A program made the position numbers and the translations under genes. Below, in pieces: positions 35,261 to 46,424 of a stretch of 64,000 bases of DNA; within the stretch, counting starts at the first letter, position 1; each line of letters starts with the position of its first letter. The notes under the pieces are model-generated. The model worked only from the letters and a program-made list of their open reading frames with translations, did no database searches and was not told the origin of the DNA. Source of the DNA: Agelaius tricolor (taxonomy: Eukaryota; Chordata; Aves; Passeriformes; Icteridae); contig JALJCS010000028.1 in assembly GCA_023055355.1 (NCBI GenBank), forward strand, positions 5,890,418-5,954,417, given 5' to 3'.

Positions 35261-35681
35261 TGTGGCATTCCCATTTTCTGGAAAAATCCCTTCGCCCAGG
35301 ATTTTTCTCCTGGGAAGCTGAGAAGCCTCAGAGAAAAAGGAAAACAAATTCTTATCTCATTTGCTTCTCCTGTGTTGTGCTCACGTGTGGAATGTGCTTG
35401 GAGATTGTTTACCCACTGGTGATTGTTCCATTGGATTCTGCTGTGAGTTGTTTTTACTCATTGGCCAATCAGTGCCAAACTGTGTCAGGACTCTGGAAAG
35501 AGTCACGTGTTTTCATTATTATCTTTTTAGCCTTCTGTAAGTATCCTTTTGGTATTCTTTAGTACAGTTTAGTTTAGTATTCTTTAATATAATATAGTAT
35601 CATAAAATAATAAATTAGCCTTCTGAGAACATGGAGTCAGGTTCATCATTCCTGCCTGCCATGAGGGACCCTGCAAATACA
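35261..35681 (+). mobile_element. Solo ERV LTR, subfamily B, sense
   Basis: A 421-bp element starting TGTGGCATTC and ending AAATACA. It aligns by eye to the reverse complement of 54078-54499, including the CTTCTCCTGTGTT block, the AGAGTCACG block and the final GACTCCATG-like region. AATAAA is at 35609-35614. The flanks GGAGGC (35255-35260) and GTAGGA (35682-35687) match at only 4 of 6 positions, so the target duplication is decayed or one end is slightly misplaced. Its 3' end lies about 10 bp from another LTR in the opposite orientation (35692). Confidence 0.85.
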
Positions 35682-35691
35682 GTAGGAAATT

Positions 35692-36223
35692 TGCTCGGCT
35701 TTGCTTCTGTTAGGAAAATTAATCCACAAACACCAGAGGTTTATGTCCAAAAAGGAGACAGAGGAGTCCCTTTTTGGCTTTATTTGAATAAAGGGAGAGG
35801 CCATGGGGCATTCCCTTGGGATCTCTCCAATTTTTGGAGGACGCAGCCTCCTTTTTATCCCAATTTCCCAGCCACATTTCCCTTCTCTCTGTCCCCATTG
35901 GCTGAGGTACTTGAGAGGTTCAGACTTCCCAAAATGCCTGATACCAAAGATTTCCCAAAGATTTCCCTCTAATGTACAACCCTCCCTTTTAATTTTTAAT
36001 TCTTACAGAATTTAGGGGTTTTTCTTCCCCATTGCTTCTTTCATCTTTCAATGTCTAATTTCACTTATCAGCAAACCTAAAGTTTATTTGTAGAAGCAGA
36101 TATCTTTTTCCATTCATCAATCAGTGGAATCCTTCCCATTGTTTCTTTTTATCTCCCGGTTTTATCTACCAGCAGACCCACAGCTGGTTTGGAAAGGCAA
36201 ATCCCTCATTCCTCTCACTTCCA
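35692..36223 (-). mobile_element. LTR of another family, antisense, ends approximate
   Basis: The plus strand starts TGCTCGGCTTTG, i.e. the antisense of an LTR ending GCCGAGCA. An antisense AATAAA sits at 35779-35784 inside a CAAATAAAGCC context typical of an LTR R region. The AT-rich middle and the part near 36180-36210 (CAGCTGGTTTGGAAAGGC) I recognise as a songbird LTR from memory. The upstream end near 36223 is uncertain and no target duplication is visible. No retroviral genes adjoin. Confidence 0.6.
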
Positions 36224-36424
36224 AAGGACGGCACAAGAACTGGGGGCGAGGAGCTGCTCCTGCTGCTGATGGGAAAACAGGGAAGGGCTCAGCCCCGGGT
36301 TTGTGCTGAGCTCTCTCCCTCCTGGTGAGCTCCCAGCACGTTCAGAGCCGCTGCCTGAACACGCTGCTGCTCCAGCAAAGCCACCCTCACACACAGCTCC
36401 TCTGCCAGGAAAAGTGATTTGCAA

Positions 36425-36560
36425 TTAGCTCAAACGCAGGTTTATCTCCTCCCCGCACAAAGGGGGCTGGCGCAGGGCTTTGAAATAAATATTGGAGAGA
36501 ATAACCAGAGGCTGATAGGATAGAGCCGTCTACTCCGTATTTTACCTCTTTCAGGAGAAG
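36425..36560. promoter_or_regulatory. Candidate conserved non-coding element
   Basis: Unique block with GCAATTAGCTCAAACGC near 36421, GAAATAAATATTGGAG near 36481 and retained CpGs (GAGCCGTCTACTCCGTA near 36523). The AATTAG and AATAAATATT motifs are homeodomain- and forkhead/MEF2-like. Inferred only. Confidence 0.27.
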
Positions 36561-37161
36561 AGTGTGAAATATGTTTATAGTCCCAACTCCCAGCCATCCC
36601 TAGGAGCAGCTCTGTTGGGCAAATGGAGCTGATGAGCAGCCTGGATAAATCAGGCTTTCCCACCACAGTCAATAAAGCTCCATCTCAGGCTGCTTAAAGC
36701 CTAACGGGGGATGGAGCCCAGCTTAAATCCAATCTGGATCCAGCGGCTGGGAAAGCTGAGGGGATGTGAGCTGTATTGATTCTCAGGCTCCGCACTGGAA
36801 ACACTGGGAACTTCAAAAAGACAAATGTCTGTCAGGAGCAGATTTGGAACAATAAATACGGCTCATAAAAAAGGTTAAATGTGTTACTCCTATCTGCGTG
36901 AGGCAAACCAGGTTAGAGCCTGCTCGGAAGGGGTGGCTGGCAGAGCAGAGCACGCCTGGAATATGGAAATTCCTGCTAAGAGATGGTGATGGATAGACCT
37001 GAAAGTGAAATGGAAGAAATTGGTGAAATATGGAGTTCCCAAAGTCCTCAGGAGCAGTTCAGCTCTCAGGTGTGAAAGTTCTGAGAATGCAGGCAGCATG
37101 GCTGGTGCCAAGGGCTGGGCTGGGATGAGATGGGAAAAAGCAACCCCAGTATGGCAGGAGG

Positions 37162-37243
37162 GTGGGATGAGATGAGATGAGACGAGACGAGATGAGACAA
37201 GATGAGATGAGAGGAGATGAGATGAGATGACACAAGATGATGA
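37162..37243. repeat. GATGA pentanucleotide microsatellite
   Basis: About 16 units of GATGA/GACGA/GAGGA with substitutions and short interruptions. The minus strand reads as TCATC/TCGTC units. Confidence 0.95.
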
Positions 37244-37439
37244 GGTGTGACATATGAGATGCTCCTCATGTGCTGGAACAGAGGCAAGAACGAAAAATGG
37301 TGGCCTGGTGGCCTTGGGGTCAAGGTGTGACTCGCTGTGGCAGTTCAGGCAGTGTGCTCTGCCTGTCACACGTCGCTGCCAGGAGATGAAGCTGTCTCCA
37401 TGTCCTGAGGTCTCTCCTGTGCTCCATCATCCGCTCCTC

Positions 37440-37600
37440 CTCTGAAATGCTAATGGCATTAACATATTTATCATTAACAAATCTTTTAAGTCCCAGAACT
37501 GGATCAAACTGCTGAGTCGTAACACCTCATTTATAATTTTTGTCCCCGAGGATGCCTTTAGGATTATAAATAAACTCCCTGTTCCTAAAAGCACTTGGAA
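37440..37600. promoter_or_regulatory. Candidate conserved non-coding element
   Basis: AT-rich unique block: GAAATGCTAATGGCATTAAC near 37443, ATCATTAACAAATC near 37471, GAGTCGTAACACCTC near 37515, ATTATAAATAAACTCC near 37563. The TGCTAATGGCATTA segment is nearly palindromic (TAATGGCATTA), a paired homeodomain-type arrangement. Inferred only. Confidence 0.3.
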
Positions 37601-38889
37601 CTTTGGGAGGCTGATCCAGGCTCTCAGGAACACAGGGATGGCTTTGGGGAGCAGGGGGAGCTCAGAGTGCCCCAAATGGAGCAGCAAAGCCCAGGGCTGT
37701 GGGGGGATGAGACTTCAGGCTGTGATGGGTGAGTGACACCTTGGGGCTGAGTTAGAAGCAGGAAGGAATGAGAGCAGCTCAGCACAGTCATCCCTGATGT
37801 GCTGGTGGCACGAGAGGTCTGGGATTTCCCCTTTTTGGGGTTTGCAGAGCAGCAGCAGACCCCTCCCAGTGCTTGAGGGTGGCCAGGTGATGCTCTTGGG
37901 ATCAGTGGGGTGGCTGGGGTGGCCTCTGGGATGGGGCTGCTTCCATCACCCACCTCATGGGAGGAGGATTCCCTCCTGTCCTGGTGGGAATGCTGCTGGA
38001 GAGCAGCACCAGCCCTGCAGCATCACCTCCTCCTTCTCCTCTGAGGATGCAGCCGGGTCACAGGGCTAGAGATGGGTTACAGCTCTCAGGAAGGGGGATC
38101 AGGATGATCATCAGTGCTCAGAATTATTGGGACAATGAGGAATAAACACCGGGTCTATTTATAGAAATTACAGGGAAATCTCTCTCTAGCCACAAACCCC
38201 CTTAATTGCAAATCTGCACAGATGTTTCCTTTGAATTTGAAAAGTGATTAATAAATAAATGGGAGTAATGCTTGTTTTGGCTGAAATAGAGTGATAAATG
38301 ATGTCTGCAGAGCTTCGTTACCCAAACAGGGTGAGGGATCTGACCTGGGACAAACGGCCAGAGCTGACAGGAGGGAAACAACCAACACCAGGCTCAAGCC
38401 AGGAGTGAACTCAGAGCCACAAGCGACTATGCAGGAGTCCCTTGTGCCCAGTGGCACCTGGATCCTGGCACCTCACTCTGCCTCTGACTTCCACACCACA
38501 GGAATCTCCCCTGAACCTCCCTCCCCGATCCCCTCTCTTCAAACCCCTGGCAAAGCCAACGTGTTTACTGTGCTGCTCGTGTTGACTTCTTTTAATTCAT
38601 GCATAATTCAGGCTATATCTGTAATTCCTGGGTAAACACAGACATAACTTTTCTGTTGACTATTCCTTGACCCACTTACTGTACAAACATGCCTTGGAAT
38701 GGAGGAGCACTGGAAAGGAGAGACCTTCAGAGGAGCCAAGGGCTCCCAGGGGGCCGGGAGAGCGTGGTCATGCAGTGCCAGGGCTGTGTCAGTGCTGTGC
38801 TCTGTTGGTGCCCTGGATGTGCCCACTCTGTCCCTGCCAAAGCCAAGGCATTCCCTGTGCTGAGGGAATGACCAGCCAGCTTGGCAAAA

Positions 38890-39250
38890 GTGCTGTCAAA
38901 TCACTTCAGGTTTCCACTGAAATCGGAGGTTTTGTATTAATTTGTATTGTGATGAAAGCGTGTAGCAGCACGGTATCACCAACACAAACAGGGCAATCTT
39001 ATAAAAATTTCATCTTTATCTATTTTGGGGAGAAATAGCCGTGTCTGCCTAATTGAAGCATCTGTCATTCTGACATTAAATAGTGCATCTGTGGTTCTTT
39101 TATTATATTTCCTTGCATTTCCCATACACTGTTAAATTGAAATAACACCGGTGGCTCGGAGATAAAGGGAGATAATAGGTATTTTATAATGAGCAAAGAG
39201 GAAGATTCATCTCCAGTCAAAGCCCAGAATTGCTTTAGATTTTGTTGTTG
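38890..39250. promoter_or_regulatory. Candidate conserved non-coding element
   Basis: A 350-bp AT-rich unique block with few repeats: GTATTAATTTGTATTGTG near 38934, GCGTGTAGCAGCACGGTATC near 38958, CTAATTGAAGC near 39049, CACCGGTGGCTCGG near 39148, GGGAGATAATAGG near 39168. GATA, TAAT and CCGG motifs are mixed. One of the most enhancer-like stretches by composition. No function is demonstrated. Confidence 0.32.
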
Positions 39251-39817
39251 TTGTTGTTATTTTTTGTTTGACGTTGTTATTTTGCCACCCTAAAGTGGGG
39301 ATTCTGCCACTCAGCTTTCCCAGTGCAAGGAGGAGCATTTACCCACATGGGAAGGGATGTGAGCACCAGCAGCTGCTCATCAGCATCTGAAGTGACACCA
39401 CAAAATTATGGCTGTGCACAAAATTAAGTTTAGTGAGTACCACACTTATCGAGGAGGAGCTGGGGCAAATCAATTCAGCCTCAGGTTTGCATGGAATAAG
39501 TGAAAATGCATCTAAAGATCCTCACACTGCCTGCTCTGCTCTCCACACCAGCTCTTGTCACCTCCCCTTTGGGACAGGACTGCCTCAAGGACAGGGACAC
39601 CCAGGCCAGACCTCCCCAGCTGCAGCCTCGAGCCCCAGAAAACGGAACCATGCAGTGCTTTCCCCATGTGGATCCTTGTCGGAACTCAGTGCATCCCTCC
39701 GGGTGTCCAGAGTTGCCAAGGACCCCGCCAGGGGGCTCAGAGACCCTGGCACACAGCCCAGAACACCTGGGGATTTGATTTTGACCCTTGGAGCAAGTTA
39801 CCAGCTTTGTATGAGGA

Positions 39818-40252
39818 TGTGAAAGTCACACAGGTTTGAATGGTGTAATAATAAAATGATCACAGGGTGAAAATGTAAATTTTAGGATTTTTGGTATGGG
39901 GGTTATGGGGACAAGATGGAGGAACTTGGGCGTGTCCAGCCTTTCTTTCTTCTTCTTCTTGTTCTCCATTTTCTGCAGTGATGTTGGCACTTTGGGATTG
40001 GTTTAGAGTAGAGGTGCACTGTCTAACATAGGTGATGGTATTGGGAATTAAGTGTAAATATGTTTTATGTAGTTTGTAGTATAAAAGGACAACACAAAGA
40101 GTGCCTGTGGCTGCCCTGCAGAGCAGATCTCGGCTGGGCAGAAAGAAAATTTTATAGATAAGAATTAATAAACAGCCTCAAGAGTGAAAAGTGAAGAGTC
40201 CAGACTCGTTCTTCAGCCGCACGGGCCGAAGCAGAGACACCCTGCACATCTC
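39818..40252 (+). mobile_element. LTR-like element with CAAGATGGAGGA block, ends approximate
   Basis: Starts near TGTGAAAGTCACAC and includes GGGACAAGATGGAGGAACTT at about 39909, a TTC-rich polypyrimidine run near 39944-39970, and AATTAATAAACAGCC near 40163 as a polyadenylation region. The tail near 40240-40252 ends GACACCCTGCACA. The block order (CAAGATGGAGGA, then TTCTTC tract, then AATAA region) is shared with 46425-46870, which suggests related LTR families. I could not find matching target duplications, so both ends are uncertain. Confidence 0.6.
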
Positions 40253-40884
40253 AGGGCAGCAATTATCAAACAGCAACCTGAGACTCCTGTAATTAAATCC
40301 CATGCAAAACGAAGCAATTACCAAAAACAAAAAAGGCACCGTGTGTGAGCACAGATAATTATCAGCGTGGAGGCTCCCCAGGTATCTGGCACAGGGGCTG
40401 TGGCAGCCGCTTGCCCTGCCTGGTGCCCACCCCCAGAGATGCTCCTGCTGCCAGGGAGGGGTGGCCTGGCCTGGGCACCCCTCTGCCTTTGGGTGGCCCC
40501 CACTTCCAGAGCTCCCTGTGGCTCCAGCTGGATCCAGCAGTGGGCACAGGGAGCTGTGGGGAAGGAAATGGTGCTCGGGGAAGCGAAGGAATAGCCACAG
40601 CTTGGAGTAAAAGCACAGATATCTAATTGAGATTTCCTTGAAACCCACAGGAAATAATTAAAATTGACTTCTAATACTTTACAAACTAATTAGGAGTATT
40701 GGACTGGATAACTACATTGAAGTATAAGTGGCATTTAATTGGGATAAACTGAATCATAATTGGAAATAAATGCAGCCCAAAACAATAAACAGCTTGGTAG
40801 GAGAGGTTATGGGCAGCTTGTTCCAGTACAGGGAGTGTGGTGCTGGCTCAGAGGCTGTCCAAGGCACTGGGACATCTCTCATCA

Positions 40885-41225
40885 AATCACAGAATCTCCT
40901 GAGATAGAAGGGACCCACAAAGATCACCAAAGTTTAACCCCAAGCCCTGCACACACACCCCAACAATCACCGGGAGCACTCTCCAAACACTCCTGCAGCT
41001 CTGGCAGCCTCTGTGCCCGTTCCTGGGGAGCCTGGGCAGTGCCCAGCACCCAAAATCCCCCCTGAACCCCCCTGGCCCAGCTCCAGCCGCTCCCTGGGCC
41101 CCATCCCTGTCACAGAGCAGAGGCTGGAGCTGCCGAGCCTGATGAGGTCTGACCTCAGCCTCCTCCAGCTGGGCACATTCAGTGCCCTCAACTCCTCGAG
41201 TGGCCTCTTCCCCATCTTTGAAGGC
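40885..41225 (-). mobile_element. CR1 LINE 3' fragment, antisense
   Basis: Starts with AATCACAGAATC, the antisense of the CR1 terminal repeats, followed by AGAAGGGACCCACAAAGATC, the CACCCCAACAATC block, CTCCAAACACTCCTGCAGCT and GAGCCTGGGCAGTGCCCAGC. It ends near the TCAGCCTCCTCCAGCTGGGC block. These are the well-known antisense CR1 3'-UTR and ORF2-end modules in the right order. About 340 bp are left of a 4-5-kb element, so it is 5'-truncated. The middle (41060-41110) is compressed compared with what I remember of the family. Confidence 0.85.
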
Positions 41226-42368
41226 CCCTCTGGGGATTCCTAAATGTGATTTCTGCTGGCATCTCTGCCGGCACACCCCAAGCAGACACAGAGCCAGGGA
41301 CCCCCGTGCCAGGGCTGCCGGAGGCACTGGGTGCAATCAGATCCATGACAGCCACCCCAGAGGAGCTGCTCCCTCTCCAGAATGCCCAGGCTCCATTTCC
41401 AGGGCCCGATGTGTGCGAGCAGCCCCCAGCCCGTGCCTGCTGGTTTATTTATCTGAGCTTTAATAACACCACCCTTTCAGCGGTATCAAACAGCCTCGAG
41501 CTTCTCATTCCCCTCAATGAGCTGGGAACAAATGAAGTGGGTGCAGAGCTGCCGGCCCTTTGTTCTCCCTCATCTGCTCCACTCATTACTTTGAGGAGCC
41601 CTATTTTCTTCTTCTTTACTGCTTTCTTCTCTCGAACAATGGGCTCTGAATGTATTCAAGTAACTCTTTTATCATTCACTTCTGCGGAGATCTTTAAGTT
41701 CTCCACCTGAACAGTTGGTATTTCTATTTATGAAAACTTTCTTGCTGACTGCTGAAATTGGGATTTTACTCTTGAAACGACTGGTTAGCTCAATTATGGC
41801 CTGTTTCGTTCCCCCCATTTAGATTTAATAGCTACAATTTATAAACGCCAGCCTTCCCTCTTGTTTCCTCATCCCCCACACACTGTCAGCAAAGCCAGGA
41901 GCCTTCTGATCTCCCTCTGACGGTGATCCAAGGTGGCCAGGCCATTTTTTGTACACTTTTTGCCCTATTAAAAGAAAACACAAAACAAATTCCGAAAACT
42001 CTCAATGCATTCCCTCCCTTTTCATCATTTTCCCAGCAGCAGAGCTCACAAAGTGCTTCATGGGATGCAGGAAAGCCCTCACCAGCCTGGGAGCCCCTCG
42101 GTTCCCTGGTAATTTAGAGGATGCTCCTTTTCACACGGTTGTTTGTTCTTCCAAGCCTGGCTCAAAATATTAAAAAGCTAAATGGCTTTTTCTTCTCTCA
42201 TTCATTTTAACAGCTCCTCTGAAGATTGTTCTGCTCCTCCCTTGTTCCTGGAAGTTTTCCCTCACTGGTAATTGCTGTTTGTACTTTGTGGCTGGACAGC
42301 GCCTGAGTCCAAAATATCCTGCCCTGCTTTTGGAAAATCAGCTTTTTATGGGCTGTGCTGATGGCAGG

Positions 42369-42636
42369 CACTGGGTGCCCTGGGTGGCAGTGACAGTGCT
42401 GGGTGCCCTGGGTGGCAGTGACAGTGAGTGCTGGGTGCCCTGGGTGCTGGTGGCAGTGGATGCTGAGTGCCCTGCATGCCCAGGGTAGCAGTGGTGGCAC
42501 ATTCTGGGTGCCACAGGTGCTCTGGGTGACATTTCCAGAGGATGGTGTGTGCCCTGGGTGCCCTGGGTGCTGGTCACAGCGGGCACAGGGTGTTCTACGT
42601 GCCCTGGGTGGCAGTGGCAGTGATGATGGCAGCGTT
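42369..42636. repeat. Degenerate 28-bp minisatellite, CTGGGTGCCCTGGGTGGCAG type
   Basis: Two nearly identical units at the left (starts about 42370 and 42399) are followed by increasingly diverged copies that keep GGGTGCCCTGGGTG as a core. Frames on both strands stay open for 83-163 codons with Trp-Val-Pro or His-Pro-Gly repeats. These are low-complexity artefacts. Confidence 0.88.
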
Positions 42637-43299
42637 TGGTGGCAGCACTGGGTTTGCCCAGCAAAGGGGCACCTGGAGCCATGGTTGGAGTCCAGCACAG
42701 CATTCCCACCTCAGGGCCCCTGGAGCACTGAGAGGAGCTCCAGGACTGCTCCTCCTGTCTGGTGGGCCAGCCCAGCTCCTCAGCTGGAAATAATTAATAA
42801 TATTCTGGTGAGCTCCAGCCCATCTGTTAACCCTCTCCTTTGCTAACAGAGCCTAGGTTCTTTATGGTTTATTAATATTTATTTAGTCTGTTTGAAACAT
42901 AAGCCTGTTGCAGGAGACTTGGGGTACATCTACAAGGATTTTATCTCCCAGCTCAGGTGCTGCTGCACCATCAGAGGGCAAATGGGGTGTGGCAAAGGGA
43001 TTCCCCTTGGAGGTGGTGGCTGGTGCTGGAACCCAAGTCCATGGCATCTGCTCCTGCACCAAGATCACATTCCACACCCCACCTGTCCCCAGAGTCTTCT
43101 CAGTGCAGGTCTGCTTGCCATCATCCATGCCCTTCCATTTTTTTGGCATCTGTTCTGGAAAAAACCCTCAGGGACAGCGGAGGGATTCTGCCAGGACACA
43201 GAGGGAGCAGCATGTGGCAGGGTGATGAGACCCTGACCCACAGCAGAGCGAGCCCTCTTTAGAAAGAGCTGTCAGTGCCCTGGAAAAGTCAGGGATGGG

Positions 43300-43480
43300 A
43301 AAGGTGAGTAATAAAGGAGCTTTTCCATGAGTTTGATAAGCACTAACACACTGCAGGCTTGAGGGGAGAGGCGCAGACGTCGGCTGTAATGAGCTGAGTG
43401 GCCTCTCAGGAGGCTACAGGAAATCAAGTTTAACATCAATTTTTAACTCTTGCTCTGCATTATTTAATAAGTGGTTTGAA
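43300..43480. promoter_or_regulatory. Candidate conserved non-coding element
   Basis: Unique block with GATAAGCACTAACAC near 43335 (GATA and NKX-like), GGCGCAGACGTCGGCTGTAA near 43370 containing a perfect GACGTC palindrome, and CATTATTTAATAAG near 43459. Inferred only. Confidence 0.27.
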
Positions 43481-43821
43481 ACCTGCCTGGCATCACGAGA
43501 GGTTGGAACTCGTTCCTGTGCTGGGAGGAGGGAAAGAAAATATTTTGTTTTGCAATTAAAGGAGCGTCCCCTCTGCTGGAAAGGCATCATTGATCAGGGT
43601 TTATAAAGAGCCCCCAGCAAAGCTTTTCTGCTCCTTTAATGAGACTGAGCAAAGGTGGAATATACAGGAGATAATCTGAATCAGGGCACCCTGTGCCCTT
43701 GGCTGGTGCACACACCTGGAGAGGTTTGGAACAGGCAAAAAATGTGTCCTGTCCTGCCTGGTGCCAGGGGCAGCCTCTGCCCTGTGCTTCACCCTCACAG
43801 GACTGGGACTAATCACACACC

Positions 43822-44203
43822 TGTCACAGACAACTTTCATGGAAAATCCTTTCCTCAGGATTTTTCCTCCTGAGAAGCTGAGAGGCCTCAGGAACAAAAT
43901 GTAAGCATTGATTATCTGCTGCTGTGGAATGCAACAGGTGCATCTGGGATTGGGCTCATGTTGGATGTTTCTAAATAATGACCAATCACAGCCCAGCTGG
44001 CTCGGACAGAGAGCCCAGGACAGCTGCCTTTGTTATCATTCCTTTCTATTCTTAGCCAGCCTTCTGATGAAATCCTTTCTTCTATTCTTTTAGTATAGTT
44101 TTAATGTAATATATGTCATAAAATAATAAATCAAGCCTTCTGAAACATGGAGTCAGATCCTCGTCTCTTCCCTCAACATCAGACCCCTGTGAACACGGTC
44201 ACA
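43822..44203 (+). mobile_element. Solo ERV LTR, subfamily A, sense
   Basis: A 382-bp element starting TGTCACAGACAAC and ending GGTCACA. It is flanked by a perfect 6-bp duplication CACACC (43816-43821 and 44204-44209). AATAAA is at 44125-44130, and a TATA-like AGTATAGTTTTAATG lies just upstream near 44091. The neighbouring A copy in the same orientation (48281) has a different duplication, so the two are not the ends of one provirus. Confidence 0.95.
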
Positions 44204-45224
44204 CACACCCTCCTTAATTTACCTCTGCCAAGCTGTTACAGCATCACCCAGAACTGCTTTCTGAATCATCATGTTGGGGTGTTTGAGCTGTGTTTTCCCT
44301 GGCTGGTGGCTCTTCCCAGGAAGGAATGCCTGGCTCTCTGCTCTCTGCAGCTCTTCACTGCAAAAACCCCACGTGGAGAGTGCAGCAGCTCACAAAGCTG
44401 CTGAGTTGACCCCAAAACAGGGTGTTTTTGGCAAAGTGGCACCTTCCTGCTGCATCAGACCAGGGATGGTGAGAGCAATCACGTGCAGCAGCATTGCTGT
44501 CCCCAGAAAGGTGGGGTGTCTGTGTCTCCCCATCACCAGGCAGGACACAGGCTCCTCTCCAGCTCCTGCTCAGGAAGGATTTGACTTTTCAAAGCTCTCC
44601 AGGTATGTCCCAGTTGGAATAAAACTCACCTTTAACGTTTTATGGAGGCATCAAGCCGTTCATGCTTCTCTATCCCTGTTTTAAGGGAAGTTTTATTAGG
44701 TCAGCCCATGGATTTTTCAGTTAAAATAATTGGTGTTTTACACCGTGGGCATCAATACAAATGTAAACACAAGCAGGAGTGGCAGTGATGTGTGTCCTGG
44801 CTTTGGCTCCCTGGGCTGAGCTGGTCTCAGGTTCTCTAAGGAGTGACAGAGGAGTGTAGAACAGGGCTGGCCAGCTCTCCATGGATCTTCACCACCCTGT
44901 GCTGATCCTGGAGCTCTCCTGTCCCTGCTGGCACCTGTGAGGAGTGACAGGACCCATCCTGGTGGCAGGAGATGCTCTGGGCTGAGGGGACAGGGGTGGG
45001 TACAGCAACCACTCTCAGGCTGGGAGGGCTGAGCAGCTCTTCCATCCTCAGCTGGATAGGATAATAGCTTCCAGCAGCTTCTGGAAGCACAATTCCAGCT
45101 GGAATGTCACAGCAGGACATGGCACTCACTTGTACTGCTGCATCCCTCCCTACCTGGGCAAGTGAACTCACACCAGGCTCTCTGGCAGAGGGGGAGGGAG
45201 GCTCTATATGCTATTCCATACTTC

Positions 45225-45425
45225 CTCCTCCATTTAGATGGATTAATTGACCTTTAAAAATGTGCCCAGAAAATAAATGACCTAATAAAATGAATTATCC
45301 TCTTCCACAGTGCTCGAAATCCACTGTAACTTGAGAGGAGACTAATGAAACATTGAAAGCATTGAAGAAACGACTAATGAAAGAAATAACCCTAATAAAG
45401 AATAATTGATTAGTCATTTGAAAGC
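45225..45425. promoter_or_regulatory. TAAT-rich candidate enhancer
   Basis: Within about 175 bp there are at least eight TAAT/ATTA homeodomain cores: GGATTAATTGACC near 45239, GACCTAATAAAATGAATTAT near 45279, GACTAATGAAA twice (near 45341 and 45371), and CCTAATAAAGAATAATTGAT near 45391 followed by TAGTC. The exact repetition of GACTAATGAAA 30 bp apart stands out. No open frame of note. Enhancer function is inferred from motif density, since AT-richness alone accounts for part of it. Confidence 0.35.
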
Positions 45426-46071
45426 ACTGCAAAGGGTGGGGTGAAGGCTCAGCTGGGCCACAGGCCAGGGCGGTGTGGACTGGATGAGAGACCCATTTTC
45501 CCCCCATTTCTGCTCCTCTGGTGACAGGCAGGAAGGTGGGAGCTGCTGCTGAGGCTGGTGCGGCACCTGAGTGCCACCAGCACGTGCTCATCCCAAATCA
45601 TCCTTCCTTGCAAAAAAATTCATGGTTAAAGAAAAGCTGGATGAGACTTCTGGAACTGCTGCCGCTTCTTTAATCATAGTTTCCAAAAATTTAGCAAATT
45701 GAGCATGGAAGAGGGAAGCTGGCACTGCTGCCATAAGGAGTGACTTTGTGCTTGGTTTTTGGCACCACAGAGCCCTTATCTCACTGACCTAAGCCTGTGC
45801 CTTAATTTTTATGAGCTCCTGGGCGAGGCTGCTGGAGCAGAACGACAGCAGTATATCCCAGTTCAGTGAGGGGATATTGTTCCCAGGATGGGAAATAAAA
45901 GTGGAAGTGTCCACAGTGAATTTACAGCTGGCGATAAGCAGGGTTTCACCAACAGTCCCCCAGCAAATTCTGTTTATTGCCAGCTTCTTGCTGCCTGGAG
46001 CTGCGTCCAGGACAGAACAATTCAGTGACACTGCAATTGTCTCCCATCGACCTGCCCTGTGCTGCCTGGGA

Positions 46072-46130
46072 ATGCTCCTGATGCTCCTCCTGGTGCTCAT
46101 CCTGGTGCTCAGCCTGGTGCTCATCCCTCT
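46072..46130. repeat. 12-15-bp tandem, CTCATCCTGGTG type
   Basis: About four to five copies of TGCTCCTGA/TGCTCATCCTGG-like units. In one frame it reads as Leu-rich sequence (Leu-Met-Leu-Leu-Leu-Val-Leu...), which could be mistaken for a membrane segment. The repeat structure explains it. Confidence 0.85.
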
Positions 46131-46424
46131 GGAGCAGTAACAGGACCAGGCAGCCTCTCCCTGAATGCCATCTCTCACTCTTGGTAAGCCAGCTGAGCTG
46201 GGGGAAGAGGAGATGCTCAGCTCAGAGCCCCCCTTCGTTGGGAAGGGGGCTGCAGACTCTGCCTCGAACTTAAACAACCCCGTTGGTCCTTGTGGAAACC
46301 CAGGGCACTGGGAATATTTCTGTGTCTGCTCTGGGGTGCCCTGGCCCCCAGGGCAGCACTGACTCTGACCCTCATTCATGGAGAAAGTTTCCCAGACTCC
46401 AGGATAGGCTGGAATCCACAAAAG

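Larger units (their letters stand above)
36224..39817. other. Non-coding interval, 36.2-39.8 kb
   Basis: No gene recognised. It contains the pentanucleotide repeat at 37162 and three AT-rich candidate regulatory blocks (36425, 37440, 38890). A TTG-rich microsatellite scrap lies at 39241-39262. Confidence 0.45.
41226..43815. other. Non-coding interval, 41.2-43.8 kb
   Basis: No gene recognised. It holds the degenerate minisatellite at 42369 and a candidate regulatory block at 43300-43480. The stretch 41590-41900 is AT-rich unique DNA with no other signal I can name. Confidence 0.42.

Noticed and set aside
34593..35422. Frames of 139-245 codons on both strands
   Set aside because: They only exist because the CTTC/CTCC tract lacks stops. 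Flanking residues are unrelated to any family I know.
46072..46130. Leu-rich segment as a transmembrane helix or signal peptide
   Set aside because: It is the reading of a 12-15-bp tandem repeat in one frame, within a 109-codon frame without other features.
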